A stretch of 64,000 nt of DNA, from contig NC_134161.1 in assembly GCF_033958435.1 (NCBI RefSeq), positions 3,162,001 through 3,226,000 of the forward strand, in the 5' to 3' direction. A program made the translations under genes and the position numbers. This DNA is from Carettochelys insculpta. Its lineage: Eukaryota; Chordata; Testudines; Carettochelyidae. The notes beneath the pieces are model-generated. The model worked only from the letters and a program-made list of their open reading frames with translations, was not told the origin of the DNA and searched no databases. The stretch's first letter is position 1, and every line of letters begins with the position of its first letter. Shown in pieces: positions 58,450-64,000 of the stretch.

Positions 58450-61400
58450 GGGGGGGGGGTGAAGACTACTTCAGCTTCTTAAATGTTCCAAGTGGCTCTG
58501 CAGCTGCAGACCGCAGATCCCCCACACACCCCATCAAAAATATGTTCAGGAGCTTGCTGACCATTGCAGACACCTGCTGGTTTGATATTTGTTGGTCTTT
58601 TTGCTAACATTTTCTATCTTCGTGCTTTGACCCCCCTCAAACATGGGGAGGGGAGGGCAGGGGGGGCTAGTAGATTCCTGTTCCCGTTACCAGTTGGGTA
58701 TCTGAGATTTCACTGCAATCCCTCATGTTGGCAATGTCCGTGTAGACTTTTCTATCCTCTTTATTCTAACTTGGAGAATACCATCTGGGTCCTTGTATTT
58801 TCAGGGATCTGATGCAATGATGGGAAGGGGGATGCTCAGGGGATGGCTGGTTGAGAAGACAGCCATTGCATGGAAGCCTTTTTGTGAACCAGGACGGCAA
58901 AAAGTTACCTGCTTTTTCTTCAAGCTTTTCAGGGTCCCTGTATTTTCAGGGATTGGATGGGTTCATGGGGCAGGAGGTAGGGACCTCTGAGAATTCAGCT
59001 GCAGAAGAGGCATTTCTGTGAAGTTTTTGCCATCTCGGTGGATGCCTGCTTCTCCTTCCTTCTGAGAAAAATGGACACTTGTCCTCATTTCCCCTGCTGT
59101 GGTAAGCAATGGGGGGAGATGATCTCAAAGACCAGCAAGCATACCCAGAATGCTACAGGAGTGAGGGAACTCTGGGGGTAGGTTCCCACAATGCACTACT
59201 GCCACAGTCCATGTTAAGTCAACTTTGAGAAGCATGTGGGGAGGTGAGGATGGTTAAATTCAAACTTTAACTCCAGAATTAGAAAATAGATAATTCAAAT
59301 TTATCTTAGTGTAGACACAACACTGGTGCCCCTTGATGTTAACTGTAGCTGTAAGACTTTGGCTCTTTCCCAAGTCAGGCCATGTAAGCAGGTGCCAAAA
59401 TAAGAATGTAGGAACCTAACTTTCAAAGTCTGAAAACCTTGGCCATAGATAAGTCCTCTTGAAAATCCTTGCCTAGAACAGTACATGTAGTGTGTGAAAA
59501 TATAGACCCACCCTGTATTGTATAATATAAACATAAATACTGAAGAATAAAGCGTATCATTGACCTATAATTTGTAACTGATAATGCCCATAATATCTAT
59601 TGCAATTAATAGTCAATTGAAATTTAATTAATGGAGCAATAACATCAGTGGAACAGAGCACTGTCACAGGATAATGGTCTCCTGCAGCCACTATTCTGTA
59701 GCTGTCACACTAAATCAAAATTAAGTGCTATATTATGTATTTGGAGCACTCGGAATGTAAAGTGTCACTGTACTTGCTGTCTGCTGCTGGCCCCATGCCC
59801 ACCTTGTTAGCAAGGTGCTTTAAGGACACTGGTTTTATGTAAAGAGCCTCAAGTAAAATGGGTGTGAAGTGGGAGGTGGAGATGAAGGTGTGGAGCAGGA
59901 GGAACTTTGCTCAAACTCTCCACGGATATCTGAAATGTGGTACAAATGCTGTTCGAGTGGCACAGGTGTTCGTATGCCCTTATTGTAAAGGGGTATGTAG
60001 CAGAAGCTGGTCTCATGAGGAATAAACCCATGTCCTGTCACTTGCTCCCGTCACCTCTGCAACCAGCACCTGTTCTGGGCATCAGAATGGGATGGAGTGA
60101 TGCACGTTTCTCCTTAATTCACATGAATGTGCTTTTGAGAAGCAATTAACGCAGCATGATTTTGCACTAGGACTTTCTAGGAAGCTAGGGAGTTAACTGT
60201 GCTATCTGTGCAATGGTTTCGTGCTGTGCCTTTCCTGTGCAGGCTGTTGCATTAAAGGTGACTGGGGACGTACAAATGCCAGCTTCCTTTACTTGTTAAA
60301 AATTCCTTTTTTCTGTCTTGTCAGGTCTATTTATGTATTTAATGAGGTGCGATAGCACCAATAAATTTAACACAGCAGAGTAACTCCGGTATGGGCCATG
60401 GACTAATAAACTTCCATCCTTGGGACAGGCAAGTGATCCAGCCTATATTAGATTGTATCTGATTTGATTGCTTTGCTCAGATATTAAAGGCTGAACAAGG
60501 ACTTTTCAGGCAGGGCCACAAATCTAAGTGTCCTGAGCAGGAAAGATTGGAGTGAGTTTGCAGAATGCAAGGTGGCTTGTTACCTAATTGACAACTGAGG
60601 TATGGAAGATGGGCTCCAAATTTTCTTGGGCTTAATCCTCCCAGGCTAGCTCAGCTTTTGGAGTTGGGTATCTGTGATTTACCCATCTCTGAGTATAATA
60701 GGGAAGGAGGAGTCAGACTGTCTGCAAAAGCATATGAATTACATACCTACCATATGGATGCTTGAGCTGTTCGGTAACCGCATATCCACAGCATTGGGCA
60801 TGGAGCTGTTTTTCAACTCTGGTGACCACAAGGACCAGAACTCCCCTGCTGAGCTCATTCAGGCATAACTATTGCACTGAGAGGAGATTATGGAAGTCTG
60901 AGATTTTCCAAGGGGCCTAAGACTTGTGTCCAATGTGCCCTGAAATCCAGGGGGAGTTGAAACCTTAATGCCATTAAATGGTCTTGACTATCTCACCCTT
61001 GATGAATGTGTGACAAATTTTCCTTATTCCAGTCTGCAAGCAGCCTGCTAGTGTCTCAGAACTGTTAGCCTGGAATCAAATGAGCTGTTCTAAACAAATG
61101 TTCACCACATGCCACGGAGGTCATGCAAGCTGTCACAAGTGGTTGTGAAAGCTACATTGTCACCCTTAAGACCAGGTTTCAGGCACTTGCCAAGTGAATT
61201 TAACTACAAACATACGCAAGCTTAAAATTGGCTTTGTAATTTCACAACATAACTATTCATGGCCGAAGGAAATTCCGATTCTAAATTGGAAGACCTACTG
61301 CAAACAATTGTAGAACCCTTCAAATCGCTCTTCTATAGCTTGCAGTCCACCCAGCAGAGGTGTGATGGTGGCAGAGCCCTTTTATGGACCTATATGCAAC

Positions 61401-63329
61401 AGTAATCACAAGTTGCAAGGTCCACAATTGGGCCTCTGGAAGGGGAGGCCAAAAACTATTGGTGCTTAGCTTCTGCAAGAATTCTATCAGCTGCATCTAA
61501 CCAAGCCATTCACTCTGATCTTATCCCTTATTAAATCTGTGTTGGGCTCTTGTCTATTTAGTGAGCCCACCAGTGCTAAAATCTACTGTGGTTTGTGTAG
61601 TGTTAGCCAGACACAAATCTAATTATCCCCAAAGCAGGGAATAGAAAACCACATAAAAAAAATCAACCCTTGGGGAAATCGGTGGATGATTCAGATATTG
61701 AGTCCCTGCTTCCTAGAGTACAGATATTCATTGGAAGCTCAGGATGCTCTAAATATGCTTTTGTTGATCTGTTTTTGCTTGTTGGATGTGCTAAGGGACA
61801 TACTGAGTGCGGTTTTACAGCTTTCTGTTTAGCTCTGCTGCAGTGTAGTAGCAATAATGCAATCACGTCTTAGTTATATTTGGTCTCAGAGGCTGACAAG
61901 CAGACCAGGCTTTAGTTGTGTGTTCTTCTGTATTGAACAATGTGGGGAATTTCTAGTGTTCCATCATGACCCCAACATGCTTCTGTGTATCCTTCTGTTC
62001 CCCCCCCCAAAAGACCTGTGTTGCAGTGGCTGCTTTATTATGATATGACTAAGAAGGGAAATAACTATTCTTGGGGGTGGGGGGAAGCTATTAATGACCT
62101 AAGGGTGTATGCCTGAACCAGGTACACAGTGCGCACATCAATGATTTAACCTCAAATTAAGACATGCCCTTTGAGTATCTGCATGAAATTCCATAGTAAC
62201 TTTAACAATCTTGCATTCTGCAAAGTTCCAGCAGGTCAGGCTAACTGACACTATACATACAGGTATTCTAGCTTGAGGGTCAAAATCTGCTGTATGTTTA
62301 GACTGACCATAGAGTATTATGCATTGTCATGGGTGTTTGGGGGAGGGTCTCAGAACAAACAGCTGTCTAAGTATGGTTGTGCCTAATTCCTGTTCCAATG
62401 TCACCTTGAACCTTCAAATGTGAAACTGCTGTGTTCTGACTCCATTACTGTAATCAAAGATGCTCCCTTTTATCTTAAGGGGAGGAGGGCTACACTTCCA
62501 GAGTGGGTGTTCTCCCCTCACAGTTGATAGTGAAATCCTAATGAGCCACTGACAGCCTGCTACCTGTAGGTGGCTGTGGAGTTGAACGTTAGAGTACAGG
62601 GGCATCGTTAGCTCAAGAGGGAAGGGTACTCCAACATAGGTCATAGGAGGACTAAACAGGTATTTTTCCTCTGAACCCAGCATGCCATGTAAACTGTAAA
62701 CAGCAGTTTTGCAGAATCCATCCAGAAAAATCAGTGTTGACCCATTGCGTGGGAGCTAGCAGTATGGAGTATCTGTCCTAACACACCTGCAGGATAGCGT
62801 ATTGTTGTGAGCAGCAAATCTTAACTCTAAGACCCAGCTGTTCCTTGAAAAAGGCTTCTCCCCCCAAATCCTATCAGAAGGCAGAGTAAATGCACACATA
62901 CCTGAACTTGTTAGATTGGCTAGGCTTCAGGTCACTAACTGAAATTCTTCCAGCCCTGAAACCTGGCCTGCCTTGAAGCAAAGCTAGGCGATGAGAACAT
63001 TCTGCAATGCCCATGAGTTTGTGCACAGAGCTTTAGTAAGAAATGTTTCCCACTCTTAGTGGGGTTTCCCACTCACTGTCACTTTGACTGACTGGGTGCC
63101 ATAGTCTGGATTTCCTCTGACATGGAAAGGGCCATAGGCCAGCATCTAGGTTCGTGTCAACAAAATCTGTTATGTCTTTCTTCGTACATCTAAACTGTTG
63201 CACAGAATTAGGGCAAAATGAAGTAGGAATAAAAACCTGAAGAGGTACCTGTGGCAGAACTTTTCCAGGGCCCAGTTTGAGATTGTAGAACAAGTTCATG
63301 TAAAAAAGGACAGCCTCTCATATTGCCAG

Positions 63330-63334
<5 letters not shown>
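58450..63334. other. Anonymous noncoding stretch
   Basis: No gene or classifiable repeat was recognised. A direct repeat, TGTATTTTCAGGGAT, occurs at about 58,795 and 58,938. The segment 59,560-59,700 is AT-rich with many TAAT/ATTA cores and no repeat similarity. Confidence 0.35.

Positions 63335-63366
<32 letters not shown>
63335..63366 (+). repeat. (TG)16 microsatellite
   Basis: Sixteen uninterrupted TG units. Confidence 0.97.
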
Positions 63367-63368
<2 letters not shown>

Positions 63369-63652
63369 GGTGAACTTTCCTTAACTTCCTTCTGTGGTAT
63401 GGATATCTGTTGGTTAGACCCACTAAAACAAAGCACTCTGGTGTAAGAAGTTTTGTCCTTTCTCAGAGGATGAGAAAATTATGCATAACATGTTAATCAT
63501 ATTATTCGGTGCATTGCTGGAAGGTATGCTGATCCAACAGCAATAGGGCAGAGCTAAGAGCCAGTGAAGAAGAGTTAGGGTAAAGATGCAGGGGACCATG
63601 TTCCTATGACAGGAAGTGAGACAGGATTATGATGAGACTAACTAAAAGGCTA

Positions 63653-63991
63653 TGCTGACCCTAACTGCTGGCAGCAGTATGCGAATAAATGTTCCTGAAA
63701 ATGCAAGTGGTTGCTCATTTATTTGCTCCCTGGCAGACACTGTCCCCAGCACAGGAAAATCTGTGAACCATGGTTCTGCCCACAAGCACACCCTCTGGCA
63801 ACCTCTACCTGGAAAAAATGAGGCATGGGGGCTGCTGACCAAAGGTGGGGTTTTACTGGCAGGACCATATCTACATGGCTTTCTTTCTTGCTGGCAGCAG
63901 CCTCTCCCAGGAAGCAAATATGCAAATGAGTGACCGTTTGGCATTTTGAGACTGCTCATTTACATACCACTGCCAGCAGTTAGGGTCAGTG
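63653..63991. mobile_element. Complete 339-bp inverted-repeat element flanked by TA (Tc1/mariner-like)
   Basis: TA lies at 63,651-63,652 and 63,992-63,993. The left end, TGCTGACCCTAACTGCTGGC, and the complement of the right end, CACTGACCCTAACTGCTGGC, begin terminal repeats of about 85 bp. They continue through CTCATTTATTTGCTCCCTGG on the left and CTCATTTGCATATTTGCTTC on the right. The interior has no coding capacity. The TA duplication points to a Tc1/mariner-type mobiliser. Confidence 0.75.
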
Positions 63992-64000
63992 TAACCATAG

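Noticed and set aside
58795..58955. Direct repeat TGTATTTTCAGGGAT as a target-site duplication
   Set aside because: The 130-bp segment between the copies has no recognisable insertion features; a simple duplication or chance is as likely.

Overview
The window looks like nuclear DNA of a reptile, most probably a turtle (a crocodilian is the main alternative). This rests on repeats recognised by eye: decayed CR1 LINEs, a tRNA-headed SINE with a CR1-like tail, palindromic SINE copies, MIR-like SINEs, hAT-type and PIF/Harbinger-type DNA transposons, and vertebrate-style splice and poly(A) signals. No bacterial operon, CRISPR array, rRNA gene or functional tRNA gene was seen. No intact host gene was recognised, so the window reads as intergenic or intronic sequence dominated by transposon fossils. 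Family assignments come from memory of these repeats, without a database search.

Layout: (1) 1-1,095 is an antisense CR1 fragment split by a 702-bp miniature DNA transposon (289-990). (2) 2,331-9,620 holds a possible conserved noncoding stretch, a small hairpin repeat, the tail of a non-CR1 LINE, an element carrying a palindromic TCTGTCGACAGA-like motif array, SINEs, a 13-bp-duplication foldback SINE, a hAT-type miniature element and a MIR. (3) 9,945-13,820 is an apparently full-length, GC-rich PIF/Harbinger transposon with 17-bp inverted ends and a CTA target duplication. It carries a transposase gene on + and a Myb/SANT-like gene on -, arranged tail to tail, and both are damaged. (4) 13,821-20,600 is mostly anonymous, with miniature elements and SINEs. 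(5) 20,969-23,560 is a long antisense CR1 with an internal rearrangement. (6) 24,533-50,448 is largely anonymous DNA with scattered SINEs and hAT fossils. (7) 50,876-53,290 is another antisense CR1, interrupted by a foldback SINE with its own target duplication. (8) 53,370-64,000 holds further SINE and hAT fossils, a microsatellite and a complete 339-bp TA-flanked inverted-repeat element at the right edge.

In a Harbinger transposon the transposase and the Myb-like protein act together on the element ends. Here the transposase has frame breaks, a premature stop and loss of the expected catalytic glutamate, and the Myb-like frame has an in-frame stop, so this copy should be dead. The 289-990 miniature element shares its CACGTGTAGAC end core and TCGA-centred motifs, suggesting a related enzyme family mobilised it. 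The most unusual recurring structure is a palindromic (foldback) SINE found four times, two copies having clear target duplications around the whole palindrome.
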